Shown: piece by piece, positions 4,777 through 5,060 of the stretch
How the letters are laid out: every line of letters starts with the position of its first letter
How positions within the stretch are numbered: the first letter of the stretch is position 1
Origin: an uncultured bacterium
Lineage (GTDB): Bacteria; Patescibacteriota; Minisyncoccia; Phycocordibacterales; UBA9973
DNA: 5,060 nt
Reading direction: 5' to 3'
Assembly: GCA_937895685.1 (NCBI GenBank)
Contig: CALBMC010000067.1
Location: 1-5,060, forward strand
Translations under genes and position numbers: made by a program
The notes under the pieces: generated by a model
Database searches by the model: none
What the model was told of the DNA's origin: nothing
The model's input: only the letters and a program-made list of their open reading frames with translations

Positions 4777-5060
4777 TTATTTAATTAAAATTTCTTCTCC
4801 GCCAACTAAACCACTCTTAACTTCAACAAAAGCACCATCACCACTTCTACCAAGAACTATATTTCTTTTTGATTCTTTCTTTCCATCTTCAAGAGTGACA
4901 TAAGCCTCCCCTTCTTCGTCATATCTAACAACTCTCTTTGGTATTTTTACAACAGAATCTTCTTTGAAAATTATTATCTCAACTCTCGCTGAAAGTCCCG
5001 GAATTATAATTTGATCAGTCTCTTTAAGATTAACAATTACTTTATAGTTAACAATGTCAT
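4777..5060 (-). CDS. HlyD/RND-type periplasmic adaptor subunit, C-terminal part (partial)
   Basis: This is the last 93 residues of a protein that begins beyond the right edge. Adaptors of this family (MacA, AcrA, HlyD) link an inner-membrane exporter to the outside of the cell. Visible features are the end of the beta-barrel domain (IIIPGLSARVEIIIFKE, matching the family's 'l.pGM.a.v.I'), then the membrane-proximal domain: VVKIPKRVV (the 'vl.vP..Av' strand), a YVTLEDGK segment, KRNIVLGRSGDGAFVEV and SGLVGGEEILIK (the 'i.sGL..Ge.Vv' ending). The stop is TAA at 4779-4777, with the first miniprotein's ATG one base later. No ATPase or permease gene follows, although MacB-like partners often do; they may lie upstream or elsewhere. 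In a monoderm-like CPR cell an adaptor without an outer-membrane channel is itself noteworthy. The N-terminal lipoyl and hairpin domains cannot be seen. Confidence 0.87.
   Translation of the reverse strand, partial: DIVNYKVIVNLKETDQIIIPGLSARVEIIIFKEDSVVKIPKRVVRYDEEGEAYVTLEDGKKESKRNIVLGRSGDGAFVEVKSGLVGGEEILIK

Overview
The window looks like chromosomal DNA of a low-GC bacterium of the Candidate Phyla Radiation (Patescibacteria), most likely a Parcubacteria-type lineage. This is an inference. It rests on the AT-rich intergenic DNA, the short proteins, a five-helix 'conserved TM helix'/MscS-like protein with no beta domain, a winged-helix protein fused to a degenerate nucleotidyltransferase-like domain, near-total absence of Shine-Dalgarno sequences, and a 23S rRNA gene with no 16S gene next to it. 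All seven visible CDS stop codons are TAA. Every supported gene lies on the minus strand, so the biological order runs from high to low coordinates.

In order of transcription: (1) 5060-4508 holds the C-terminal end of a HlyD/RND-type periplasmic adaptor, then two unrecognised single-helix miniproteins of 44 and 43 aa. The three genes are separated by exactly one base each, so they look like one transcription and translation unit. (2) 4506-3361 is a self-contained ribosomal stalk operon: an extended -10 promoter, an L10 leader RNA, a possible attenuator hairpin, rplJ (L10), rplL (L7/L12) and a strong terminator. It is linked to neither rplK/rplA nor rpoB. (3) 3333-2626 is a single-gene unit for the winged-helix/nucleotidyltransferase-like protein. 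Its promoter places the transcription start on or next to the ATG, so the mRNA is probably leaderless. (4) 2623-1781 is a single-gene unit for the MscS-like membrane protein, with a perfect extended -10, a leader of about 95 nt containing two adjacent hairpins, and a terminator. (5) 1744-1388 encodes a small exported protein of unknown function with its own terminator. (6) 1327-1 is the 23S rRNA unit: a near-consensus promoter, a leader of about 235 nt and the first third of the 23S gene, which runs off the left edge.

The most notable signals are regulatory. The 23S leader has a 5-bp GNRA-capped hairpin followed by six Us (an intrinsic-terminator shape). Its 5' arm also forms the 3' arm of an alternative 8-bp stem, so the two folds are mutually exclusive, as in an attenuator. 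The L10 leader is also followed by a hairpin and U-rich tract before rplJ. If both work, synthesis of the large-subunit RNA and of the stalk proteins would each be controlled by premature termination. The compact layout, in which each unit is closed by a hairpin terminator and opened by its own promoter, supports reading the units as independently controlled.
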